From: Certhia americana
Lineage: Eukaryota; Chordata; Aves; Passeriformes; Certhiidae
Reading direction: 5' to 3'
Length of the DNA: 64,000 nt
Assembly (NCBI GenBank): GCA_018697195.1
Contig: CM031859.1
Span: 55,242,650-55,306,649 of the forward strand
A program made the position numbers and the translations under genes. The notes below the pieces were generated by a model. It did not search any database and was not told the DNA's origin. It was given only the letters and a program-made list of their open reading frames with translations. This document shows positions 1-12,700 of the stretch, one piece after another. The first letter of the stretch is position 1, and each line of letters begins with the position of its first letter.

Positions 1-579
1 TACTCATTTCCAGCAGCATCTGGAAGAAATGCAGTAAGTTGAGAGAACTTAATACTTGAAACAGAATTGGATTTGAAATTATATCAGTTTCACTGACAAA
101 CACACAATTCAAAATAATTTTCAGAATCACCTTAGATATGTATTAAGAAAATGTACTACTGCCACAAAAACCTCACCATGTCAAATGCAGAACATAGTTC
201 CTTGACAGTTACTTCCAAATGTAACTTCTCCACAATTCATAGGTGCATTTTTACAGATGTCAACACTAAATTAACTCATTTCCTTCATAGTTGGGCTGGA
301 GCAGCATCAGTCACAATAATGATTAAATGTTTTCAAAGTAATTATCAGCTTTCTTGTGCATATCACAGTGTTTAAAATTAGCTTCTTTCCCTGCTTTTGT
401 AAGTTAAGCCTGCTTCAAACAACTTACCTCTTCTCCTACCCCACAACTTCTACAAAGATTTTAGGTCTTACAAATGTCTTCACAATAGGTATTCTTAAAG
501 CCCTGCACTGAGCAGAAGTTTGCCATCCAGTTAATCCTTCCAGCATGGGACACAGCCCACCTGAATTCCAGGTACTTAC
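1..579 (-). other. IGF2R intron 23 (partial)
   Basis: AT-rich sequence downstream of exon 23. No splice-bounded segment continues the IGF2R protein and no repeat is recognised. Confidence 0.8.
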
Positions 580-747
580 CTGTAACCTGACAATCTACAG
601 GAGCAGGAGCACAAGCCAGGGCTGTGTGAAACTCAAAGAAAGTATCATGGACATCCAGCACGCTGTTTATCTCCTCACGCACAAACTTAAGCTCTCCAGG
701 ATATGAATCATTACAAATGAAAGTCACTCTGAACATGTCTGACGTTC
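580..747 (-). CDS. IGF2R: IGF2R exon 23 (repeat 7/8 junction), last exon in the window
   Basis: Acceptor TTTACAG|GAACGT, donor TTACAG|GTAAGT, 168 bases, phase 1 at both ends. It reads [31 protein letters not shown] and APVDCQVTG. The next exon (human YLSVCNPLP region) is not in the remaining 579 bases, so the gene continues to the left. Confidence 0.96.
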
Positions 748-3700
748 CTGTAAAACAAACATTTATCTACTGATGGTCCTGTTTGGCACATTTGAATTTA
801 AGTTCATGCTAATACTTGACTTAAAACTTTTCTAACAATTTCTTATTATTAACTGTCTCAAGGATAACACTACTTTACTGCTTATGGGGTCTAGCTGTAA
901 ATAAGCAAGCCTTCTTTAGAGAGCTATGAAAAATTGCCTAGTAGCCTCCACTACCTCTACAAATAGAGACCAAAATGCCTTGACACACTTCAAGAACATA
1001 ACTACCTTCACTCTGTTCCCTATGTTCTTTGACATATACAAAGAAACAGAAACCCTTTAAACAATCACCAGTGGTAACAGCAGCTTTTAAATTACATTAC
1101 ACAAGCTTTTGGGTTTGGGAGTTCTGTTTGTTCATGTCTGAAGTTCAGCATAATGAGTGCAGAACAAATAATACCAATCCTATCAAAGCAGTATATGTTC
1201 TGTTTAGTCCTCAAGAAGTGACAGAATTATGTCAGGGAGTAGTATTTGTCATCAAGATGCTTAGCAATTGTAGAACCTCTCAAAGCAAAATACGTAAGAG
1301 CTTAATCACTGTTACATATTATGTACAAAAATGTCACAACTGAGAAAGTAAGAGACAGCACCCCAGCGATCTGTACAGAGGACAAGCACACCGAAACATT
1401 TGAGGTTGCTGAATCCAAAACCCAGTTTTCTGAAGGTCTTTTGCTAAGATGTCATACTCCTTTCTAGGAAGCTCAGTTTCAGTATAATTGGAGAATATCC
1501 AGTAACAAAAAACTCAATACACATTTTTCATTCATTTTATCTACAAAAGAGACTTAAATTCCTGAAGCATGTGTACATGAAGTATTAGAGCACTAATTCA
1601 AAAAATTCCATAGGAGAGTATAAGCTTACTAAAAACTAACTTTTAGATATGAAACAGCTTTAGAGAGCATTATCCATGAAACTGAAGCTAAAAGGTATTA
1701 CTTCACTGAGAAAAAGAATTTGAGTTCCTTTTGTTTTCCCAATTTGACTACCCATTTCTCCATGCAAGGACCAGTATTTTTCATCTGCTAAGGAAAAAAC
1801 CCTATACTGTACTTAGTCACTTCCCTAGAGTTTTGAAACACACATGTATTACTGAAAACGGAGCCATTACCATTCTATGTAACTTTATTTCTTCCTAAAA
1901 TTTCCATATGAGCCAACTTGTTTAAGTAATTAATACCAAGCCAAAAAGACATCAGTACATGATCAGGAGAAGGAATGAAGACCACTCACTCAATGCTTTT
2001 TACAACACACTGTGAATTTCCCAAACTCACCTGATTCCACACGAAGAGGACCTCTGTAGGTAAGAGTTAGAAACCCTTCACTGGATAGATAAAGGGTTTT
2101 GTCCAATTCCAGCGGCCTCACAGGTGTCAGATTTTCTCTTTCACACCCAGCAGCTGTTCTGCCATTGATTTTACCACAATATGGCAAGTGTCCACAAATG
2201 TTTAGCTAGAAGTTTTGAAAACAGAGATGTATGTAGTATTAATTGCATCAGAAAAACAAGGTCCACACAGCCATTTCTAAATCAGTAAAACCCTTGTCAA
2301 AAACCATTTCAAACAACACAGTTGTCTTACAGTCTGGAAATGACAAACTATAATGCAACTATAATACAGTAAGAAGAGCATCCTCAATCGTCAGATTACA
2401 GGCCCACAAATTCTCTCCACTAGAAGTACAGGATGTAGTTCAACAAGTTTATTCTTGGCCTAAAGATACAGAGACCACTACAGTATTATCTGTGACAGCC
2501 TAGAATTACTGACACAGGCAGATTACATTAAAAACACTGATATGGACCTTTCTAGGCTCTTCCTGTCAATTTCTTCAGAATCAACAGATACATTGGTAGT
2601 ACACAACAGAGTCCATAAAGGGAAAATCATCTCAAAAAGGCAGCCCCAAAAGTGTGGCTGCCTTATGTTCACCAAGAACCAGAAGTCTAATGCTTTTAAG
2701 ACAATCTAAGGTGAATGAAGTTCTCTTCCATTCCTTCCCTCACCACAGTGCTTTCCTGCCAACTCATACTTCCTTAAGAGGACTGAGTGAAAGCTCCACT
2801 AGATCATTAAGCATGACAAAAAAATGCAACAACAGTGCTCATAAACAACAAATTGTACAGTCAAAATCCTTACCGAGAAAGTCTTCCCATTGCCAGTAAC
2901 TGTATAGCCTTCTTCAGAAGCCAATGGCTGCAGGTTGAACAGAAAGCCAGTGTCTGGGTCTCGCACAGAGCAGGACTGGGAAAAAAAATGACAACAAAAT
3001 TGTTTTCTCCTTCTGCATTTCTTCTGTTTAGATTTTACCTCTAACTTGTTTCAAGAACCAAAGCAGTGATTTAGACATATTCCTAGCCTGCATACCAGAA
3101 TACCAGAAAACAGCTCTAGTAGTAGCTTCATTCAATTCTTTTGTACATATCTTCAATTCTTGTTTTCCACTGACATCAGCCACACCACCATATCAAAGTG
3201 GAATTTAACAGATGGCATCTATCATGTAAGCAAAGAGCAAGGAAATTTTAACTGAGGGCTGTCTTCACCCCAATGTGTTTATATTGAGACCTGTAAATTA
3301 GAAGCAACTGAGCAGATTTCACAGAATATTCTGCATTGGAAGGGACCCACAAGGATCTGTGAGTACAACTCTAACATATGGCTCATAGGGATCGAACAGG
3401 GATCAAACCCTCAACCTTGGTGTTATTTGCACCATGCTCCAACCGAGCTAGTCTCAGGGTCTAGTGTGAAAAAAGTCTCATCTGATGATCTGCATAAAAC
3501 AAGGACAATACATATCCTTACATATAATCTCAGTTTTACAAGCAACATAGCAAGGGAACGAAACATTAAATGAAGCATTCAAGAGCAAGTAAACTGTTCT
3601 CAAGAGAAAGCATCTGAATACTCGGGTTAAAAGTTAGATATTTCAGAAACACTTCAAAAATAACACAATAAGATATCACAATTCTATATCATGACCAATT

Positions 3701-6700
3701 TAAGACTTCAGTTAGTTTTATTCAAGAGCCATTTAAACACAAGACACAAGCAGCCAAGAGTGCTAGAAAAAAACATTGTACATTGAGACTACAAATGTGA
3801 TTTACATTCTCCTTTCTTACCTGAGAATCATCTTTTGTTTCCTTGATTGGGCAAGCAGCCTCAGTTTCCCATAAGAAAGTGGCCACACAATCCAGAATAG
3901 CTATAAACCGTGGGCTGCTACTCTGGAAACAGATTGCAGAGGAAGACCAGAATAAGTGTAATAGCTAACACTTTGTCATGTTTGAGATTCCACCTTACGA
4001 GAAACTGTCAGGTTCTTTTAAAAGACTTCACAATTCCCACGCCACTTCCCTCTCCCCAACTTATTTTCACCACTGAAAACTTTACCTAGAGTTAAACGCT
4101 TATCATGTCACCAAGAATTAGCCAAGAACTGAATCTGACATCCAAATATTCAGATTAAATTCAATATTTAATCTAGACATGCATAACAAGATCCTGTCTC
4201 AGTCTAAGCTTTGAGGAGTTTTGGGGTATAATACATAGCCCATAATCAATTTTTTTTAAAAAATAGTAAAAGTAAAGCAACAGAAGTATGTTAGGTGAGG
4301 TAACAAGGTAACAGGAATATTGACTATATACACTTCATATCAGTGTTTTCAGACAAAAGCAAAGCTGCATGTCACAGATTTTTCACCACACCTCTTGGGC
4401 TAATGATCATGTGGGTGAGGGGAGAGTAAGACCTTTAGATTCACAAAACCAGGAAGAAAAAGTCTACTTAAGTCTAATAAAAAAGTCTACAAGCTTAAGT
4501 CTAATAATCCCCTCAGTCAAAACTTCAGTATGTGGAGTTGTATCCCCAAAATCTTTACGGATTTAAGAACTCTAGAATCAATGATCTACAGAGAATGCAG
4601 AACCTAAGCCTGAGGATACACGTTACAATATTTTTGCACTTCAGCATGTCCGCAATATTCACAGCTTTAAGTACTCATATTTTTCATGCTAATTAGACTA
4701 GTCTGAAATATTATTGTTCATGAAGGCTAGTTTTTATCTAGTTCTTGTTTATTATAAAATACTCAGACACGTGCTTCTCTAACATCTAAATCATCTTTGT
4801 TTTTTCATCTCTATTTTAAACCATCAAGAAGTCTCCCTTGCTACTAATCTGCTATACACTACACATTTTCATGTGGCTTCATGTTACAGGATGAGAAACC
4901 TACTATGATGAAATAACAACTGGAAGATCATTTGTCCTTACAAGAGTGCCCCTGGAACAGATAAAGTGGATGGTGGTGGTGTAAGTAGTTGTCTTTCCAT
5001 CAGCATTGATGCACATGGATCCATTTGCATAGGTTAGAGAAACATGTCCAGGTCTTTCAATTACTAGTTCTTTACTGGCAACACCAAGATTACTAATAGA
5101 GGTGACTTCAGAATAAGAAGCCTAGAAATAAAGAAAAGCATGTCAACAATGTCTTTAAAAATAGATACAACCAAAAAGAAGTACAATACTCTTGTAAACA
5201 GGTTGAATTTTGAAGATAACAAAGGTATAGAGATACATCTACTTTTCTCTCCCATTCTGTATTCAAGTTTCACACATTTAACAGACGACCTCCACAACCA
5301 GGTAAGGTTTCATTTTTGTTGTTTTTTATTTTTAGTACAGTAAGGTGCTTGTAGTACCTTAGAACACCCATCTGGATCTCCTGGGTTACCTAGCTTAGCA
5401 ATTTAGGGAGGCCTATGTCTCCTGTAGTAGGCAGAATTTATTGTAGAGCTCTTTAAAACATTATGTGGAAGCCTCCAGGTGTTCTCAGCATTGACTTTAG
5501 GGATCTGCCATGCTTAGCCAAGGCTAAAACCACTAACAGAAACTGAGCCCTAGAAAGACAGTAGGTACAACTACCAATATCTGAAGTCACTGTCACTTCA
5601 ACATAACTGGTGTTTCCTAACTTTAAGAAACTACCTTAAGTCAATAGCAGCAAGAAACTGAAGAATATACCTCCAAAACAGCTGTCCACAGACTTCTGCC
5701 CTCTTAAATTTTTAACAATTCTGCATTTTGATTGACTTAATGTGCTCACCTCTACTGCACTATCTCAAGCAGTGAAGTAATGAAGCCCTGAAGTGTCTCT
5801 ACACGTAAAGTAAGCAGCCTTGCACAACAAGGACTATTGCAAGCACGGGGAACAAGTCGTAATTATCTCTCAATGGTGGCAGTGACTAACTTCAATCACT
5901 AACACAACCCCTTTAACAGTAAGGAGGGAAGATGTTCCCTCTGTTTTATAGAAGTAATTTGGATGGCTTGGTGAGCCTCTGGTTCAGCTTGCCCTACAAC
6001 AAAGAAGTCAGGCAGTGGGCAATGAGTCAATTCAGCCTGTCAGCTGTTATCACTTCTGTGATAAATGGTTATACTTCAGGGTAATACAGAGTAGAAGCCC
6101 ATAACAACCACCAGCCTTTTTTTTTAATTTTATTTGCTTGGCAACATCTGCCTAATCTACTCCTCAGATCCAAAGAAAGCTCAGGGAGGGTAGGGGCGCA
6201 ACAAAGAATCTTTAAACAAATTTTTTCCACAATTTGATCTAAAACAAGCCAGAAGCATGACAAAATAGCCAGGAGGACAGCCTGTTCCTAAAGAAATGTG
6301 TATTCCTAGCAGTCTCTGAGACTCCAACAATTCATACAGAAGAGATGCAGCTTGTCTGCCTAAGAAACATGGGGCAAAAATTCATGAGTGTCAAACATGA
6401 CATTGGTACACTTGCAAATATTAAAGCTTTGGTCTTTGAAGAGGTGGACAGGAGCTCTACCATTTTGCTATGGTTATGGAAACCATTATGGTAGAGAATT
6501 ATGGAGTTAGAATTCACGTAGCTGTCTTCATCCCACTCATGTGGCAAACTAGCTGAGTTGAGATGGAAAGGGTACTCACAGAAACATGCCTGTATTTCAT
6601 CTGACAGACAGATGCTCGCCGGTCACATCCTGGGACAGCAATCAGGGGTCGACAGACATTTATGTAGTACTTCTTGCGCTCAACTGGCCTTGCATTATCC

Positions 6701-9700
6701 ATGGCATACCAGTTTTCGCCTCTCTTCTCAGATTTTGCTAATCTGAACAGAAAAAGAAAGTTCTGCTCTAAGAACACACATTCTTCATAGACTCTCTCTA
6801 GCTTTCTCAGTCTCAAGAAACAGAGCGATCCTAAGGCATTCCCAACTAACTTTTCCCCTTCATTTTTAAGTGCTACAATTAGAAAGAATACTCCTGGGAT
6901 ATAAAGCACAGCTGACAAGGTGATATGTCTTTATAAGCAAAACCATCCCAAAAAGTCAGTTTACATCCTAGGAGGCAAATCAGCACACTAGAGGGATTTC
7001 AACATATTTGCAGTCAAGACTGCTGCAATAGGTGAAGCTTCTGGTGCTGTCAACACAGGAAACCAACTTCAACCAGAACTATCAGCCAGAACACCAAACT
7101 AGAGTAAGTTACACCGTACATGTCACTTTCCTACCTTGACAAGTCATATTGGTCCATGGTGTTGCGATCCGTCACAACACACTCCAGTGGAATTTCTGGA
7201 CAAGCATGCTCAGTGTACCACCTGAAGTTGTAGGTATAGTTATCTTCTTTCTACAAATCAGCAGAATAGGTCAGAGAGGCTTTCCACACTGACAGCTTTG
7301 TGACTCACAGCTACTCCTTTATATGTCTCCCTAGGGTTTTGGGATATACCTCCTCAGACTGATTTGTGTTGGTTTATCCTGTTATAGATCTTCTCATTCT
7401 CTGTGTCACCAAAAACGCTCTTGCAAAAAAAACCTGCTCTGGTTCTGATAAACTGCTGTCTGCTGGGTACACAGCCATTTGTTACTGCCATTTGTTACTT
7501 CTCAGCCAGTTTGGTTTTTTCCAGCTAAAATACAATCAAAGCACTAATAATGGCATGGTCCACGGACTAGAGGAAAGTGAGGTGAGAATCTGGATCCAGG
7601 TAAACAGCTTACTGTTCACTGGTCAAGGAAAGCTTTATGGCTGCAACAAGAGTCAAATACACCAGGAGAAATAACTATTTCTTTTAGTCTGCTTTATAGA
7701 TACTGGGTATTTCCACACATAACATTCTGCTTGCAGCAGTTGTCAGTATTTTAGGATGGAGATCCTTCCTTTCTTCATATACACCTTCTTACCTGATACT
7801 CAGGCTGACCTATTCCAGCATCACGGTCACACAGGAAAGTTATCAGGGTAGAGCGCTGTGTTTTATTCTCATTGTTGTATGCTGTACCATTTTTGTAGGT
7901 CAACTGAATCAGGCCATCATAATAGGAAAGCTTGGAACTGGGCAGTCCAAGACTCCAAGACTGATCCTTACTAGAAAAGAAAAAGTGAGTTTTGAGAGTG
8001 AACAGAATGCAAAATTAATTGTCTCTAAGAGAAGTCTTACAAATAGTAACCATGTAAGTTCATACAAGACACCATAATAAGACATCATTAAATAAGGTTG
8101 ATTAGACATTAAATAAAAAGAATGCTGCCAAAAGGAAACTTAAAACATGAAAACCTGTTTCTTTGAAAAGTAAAGGAAGTCACATATTGCTTAGATATCT
8201 AGATAACTTTAGTACTTCCTTCTCTAAAAGGGTGACAATAACATCAGGTTCTCATTCTCCAAAGCAGAAGTCAAACTGCAGACACCCTCATCTTGGGGTG
8301 CAAACTGGCCTCATATGATTACTTACATATGAGCAGTGAACACCTAGCACTGCATAACAGCTCTCTGCTAGGTATCAGCTTTGGTTCAGGAGTGTTTCTT
8401 TACTCTGACTTAACACTGACTCTACCAGACCTAGCTTGATCATCTTGCTCTGAAGAACGTTTTTAGGATCTGCAGTGAACTGTCCTTCACTGGAGAGTCA
8501 CTCAGAGCCAGCCCAAGTGCAGCTGCAAATATTTGCACTGTACCCCATCTCTGGCAGCAGGCTGACCTGGAACCTGAAATGCAGATATTACCTCAGACAT
8601 AGTTTGTAGGAAGCAAAAGCAATGATGCTTTTGAGTCAGAGTAGCAGTACACACTGGGACCATGCTTGCAACAGCCCGTTTAGTAAGGGAGATCATAAAA
8701 TTGTTAAGGTTGGAAAAAATCTCCCAGATCTAGTCCAACCATCAACTTAACATCACCACTAAATCTTTACCACTGAACCATGTCCTCAAGTCCACATCCA
8801 CACGTTTTTTGAACACTACCAGGGATGGCAATTCCATCACTTCCTTGGGCAGCCTGCTTCAATGCTTGACAACGCTTTCCACGAAGAAACTTTTCCTACT
8901 ATCTAATGTAAACCTCCCCTGGCACAGCCTGAGGCCATATGGTACAACATCCAAGCTCTGGGCTTCACCTCTACCTAAGGCAGCCCCTGCTCATCCCAAG
9001 TGCAGCAAGCTCACATTCCTTAGGCCAGCTCTTGGAACTCAGCTGACCCTCAATCTCTGGATTGGAGGTTGTTTTAATACAGCTGCAGCAGTTAATCTAA
9101 TTTACAGACCCTATGGATAACAAAAGGGAGAGCAATGAGCACATTCCATCTCACAAGTTAGCTGTAAGCAAGATTACATATACGTGCATTTAGCTGGCAG
9201 TGTAATTACTGCAAATTATATGCTAATTATCTGAATCTATTACAGGTAGCCCAGTAATTACTTTACATGCAAACTGTCCATTGTTGCACACAGACAATAA
9301 CACATCTCTTACAGACAGCAGAATTAGTTACTCACCTTTGCGTTACTTGGCAAGCTGCCGATTTTGTATGACACAGGTCCTCACGCAGACTGCCACAGAC
9401 GCTTATGTAAAACAAGTACTCCACAGTAGTAACTGTATAGTAACTTTTTGCCTTGGCCAGAGGTGATAAATCAAAAGAGAAGCCTAATCAGGAGGGAATA
9501 AACTTTATCAGTTCGATTTTGCCCTGGTATCTCTCACAGGTTATGATTCAGTCAGTCACATGGCTAGTTCACTTCCCCCTGAATATGTCTCCTATGTAAT
9601 TACTGTTCAGAAACAAAATGGACAAACTAAAAGCATGGTTTCTTCTACAGAGATATTTATTTCAATAAAATACACATTATATCTATTTCCCTACATTCAC

Positions 9701-12700
9701 TAGGGGAGTACTAAATTCATGCTATTCTGATCTTTCTTATGCATCTATGTAAAACTGTGGGTGCTTAGCATTAAGTTGAACTCACTTTGCTCTTGAGTAT
9801 CATAAGGACTTAGTTGTTGTGGCAAAAGTTCTATCCCTAATAACCTTTTGATTTGCTGAACAGAAATACATACCTGCCTGAGGATCAGACACCTGACAGT
9901 CATCTCCTTCAGTTTTAGACAGGACACACGCAGCAGCGGTATACCAGTCAAATGCATATGAACACTCCCGCTCGGCCATCAAGATTGGAGCACTTTCTAG
10001 ATCACCTGGTATCAAAAGAGCAACGTGTTACACATACAGACAGCCAGGCTGCCAACAGGAACTAGGAATCTACACCTAAGAAACTAATTTCTCCTCAAAA
10101 GCAGGCCAAGGTAACTGTTAAAGTACCTCTTCTTTGAAAATAGAACCAGAATTATTTTTCACAAAGTCTTTGCATCCTCTTCCCCAAAATAAAAGTTTAT
10201 GCCAGAAATAAAGGTGCAGGGCTCAATCTGCTCCTGAGAACTATCACAATATTTGAAAAAATTCCTACTTTGATATACAAAACTGGCACTTCATTACAAA
10301 CCAACAGCTGTACTAGCAAATAGCACATAATCTCTTCCTAACAGCCAGCACACTTGGAAGCTTCATGTTCCTCAGGCTGAGGTAGAAGAACAGAGGTTTT
10401 CTATTTTCCTGGGAGACAGTTAACTAGCAGGCTATTATAATCAACATGAGCAATATTAACTTCCTCAAATGTTTCTGCCTTTCATAAACTGACAGCAGTT
10501 TAGATACAAACCATATTTATTGGGAAGGCTAAAGTACCTGATCTCAGTTCAGAACTAGTCTTTCCCATCAAGACAATCCAGAGAAAGAAAGTGCTTCGTA
10601 TAGCTTCCAGATATTTGTGGAGTTTTAAACACTTAAGCATACTTTAATCATGTTTGGAAAAATCTTATTTCAAGAGTTTTTGAAGAGTACTTGCATGAAA
10701 GGTAAACAGAACTAAGTACATGCAATTACATTGCCATCATCCTAATAAACAAATGCTGATGTTTCAAGCTTTTGCATAGAAAGAGAAAACAAAAGCACAT
10801 GCTAATATTTAGCACTCATGTCTGGGCTTATTAGATGACCTTCAGTTTTTAACTGGATCAATAAACAGGGTGTGGATGTTCTCACCTGGTCTGCAGATTA
10901 GAGTGATGACTGTTTGGATTTTCTGTTTTTCTTTAGAAGGACAGCTGTCTCCATTTGAATAGATAAGTTGAATATTTTCTCCAACCTTTTTTGGAGAAGA
11001 TACAAATGTTCCAAGATTCTTACTGTTGTTTTGCTTATCTATAAAGACAGTAAACACAGAACTTTTGTTTCCCTCAAAATAAGTGAAGCTTCTGTTAGAT
11101 ACTAAGACTTTCCACTTGTCTAGTTAACAAGAAAACATCATTAGGAGTTTGATTTTTACCTTGACAAACCATGCTACAAAGCCTATGGTTCTTTAGTTAG
11201 AAAAAGCTGCTTGCATTCTTTCTCCAAGCCCCTTTGAGATCACAAGAGGAACATGCTCCTAGCTTCTGTTTCCTCAAATTAATGAAAGTGCTCAAGACAA
11301 CCAACCTCATTTGCACAAGAAGCACCAAGCCTTCAGAGGCTTAAAAAAAAACAATGAACCAAAAAAACTCCAGGAACACCACCAATAAAACCGTCTGACT
11401 CACCCACAGAGCAAATAGCAGCATCATCTGAACAGTTGAAAGCTCCTCCTTTCTTCCACACTTTATGGCAGACATTGATGTAGTAACGTTTCCTTCCTAC
11501 CTCTGAAAAGCTACTGTCCACAGCTTCCCAGTTCTGGGCTGACTCTGAAATATAGAGGGCCATTAAGAGCAAGTCATCTGGCTAAACTGTTTCAGCATCT
11601 CCATGCTAAAATACCTTTTATTATAGAGTACCCCACATCGGCGTGATCATCTCTCCTTCAGAGCATCCCCCAGTAAAAAGAAGCCCTGATTTCAGCTCCA
11701 TTCCCCCACCAGCTGAGATTACCACCTGCATCTGTCCCATGAAGCCATAGGTGCCAAATCCTGCCATTTTTGGATGGGTCCAAAGGTGTCCCCTTTGCAC
11801 AAGTACCCTTTGCACTGGATAGAAGCTGCTGAGCCATGATGGATCCTGACTAGCACAGGTTGCCCAGAGAGATGGTGGATGCCCCCTTCCTGCAAGCGTT
11901 CAAGGCCAGGCTGGATGAGGATTTGAGCAACCTGGTCTAGTGGAAGGTGTGCCTGCCCACAACAGAGAAGTCAGGCTAGATGATCTTTAATGAACCCTTC
12001 CAACCAAACTGTAATTCTGTGACTTATAACCACTTATGATGGCAGCAACCAAGGCAGTCATGGACATGGCTACTAAAATGCTCAGTCTGTTTGGAATGAG
12101 GGAAGCAAACACCAGCATGCCACAAATTCACTAAGAACAACAAAAGCTGACTAACATTCAGCTAAAGAATTGTGGAGATGGCATGTAAACTCAGGACTGT
12201 AAAAGTAACTGATAGCCAGTTTTTATTGTCATACCTGAACTCCGGATAAGAGGTGCCAAGTCATAGTGCTTTCTCTTATCAGTAACTCTGCAAAGGAGAT
12301 CTTTCTTCTCTTTAACACAGGCATATTTTGTATCCCAAGTAAAAAAATAGGTGCAGTCAACTTCACCGGTGAATACTGGAGTTCCTCTACCATCATTACC
12401 TTAACATGGAAAAAAGATGAACAGATATGAGGTTTCTAGTGGGAGAAGGGGAAAAAAGCAAGGAGACTTGAGGACTAGCAATTAGCAAGGAAGACAAAAA
12501 GTCCTTTTGCTGCAGAGGACTTGCGGTTCTGGTTTTTTACCATTGGCTAAGAAAGAAAGGCTCCTTTATACTTCCATCCTCTCTCAGTGTAAATTTAGAC
12601 TAGCAACGCTACTACACAGCACATCCTGACAGCCATCAAAATTACTGCTTAATGTAACAGTATTTATTTCTTGTGTTAGCTGTGGCTCAAAGCAAACATT

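Larger units (their letters stand above)
748..9335 (-). other. IGF2R introns 15-22, non-coding content
   Basis: Between the listed exons this is ordinary AT-rich intron. The recognised repeats are a short CR1 3' piece near 3319-3455 (intron 20) and a longer CR1 piece at 8692-8940 (intron 15). Nothing further is recognised in introns 16-19, 21 and 22. Confidence 0.7.

Noticed and set aside
3380..3455. tRNA-like GATCGAAC...CCTCAACC sequence
   Set aside because: It is part of a CR1 3' fragment; no cloverleaf arms were found.
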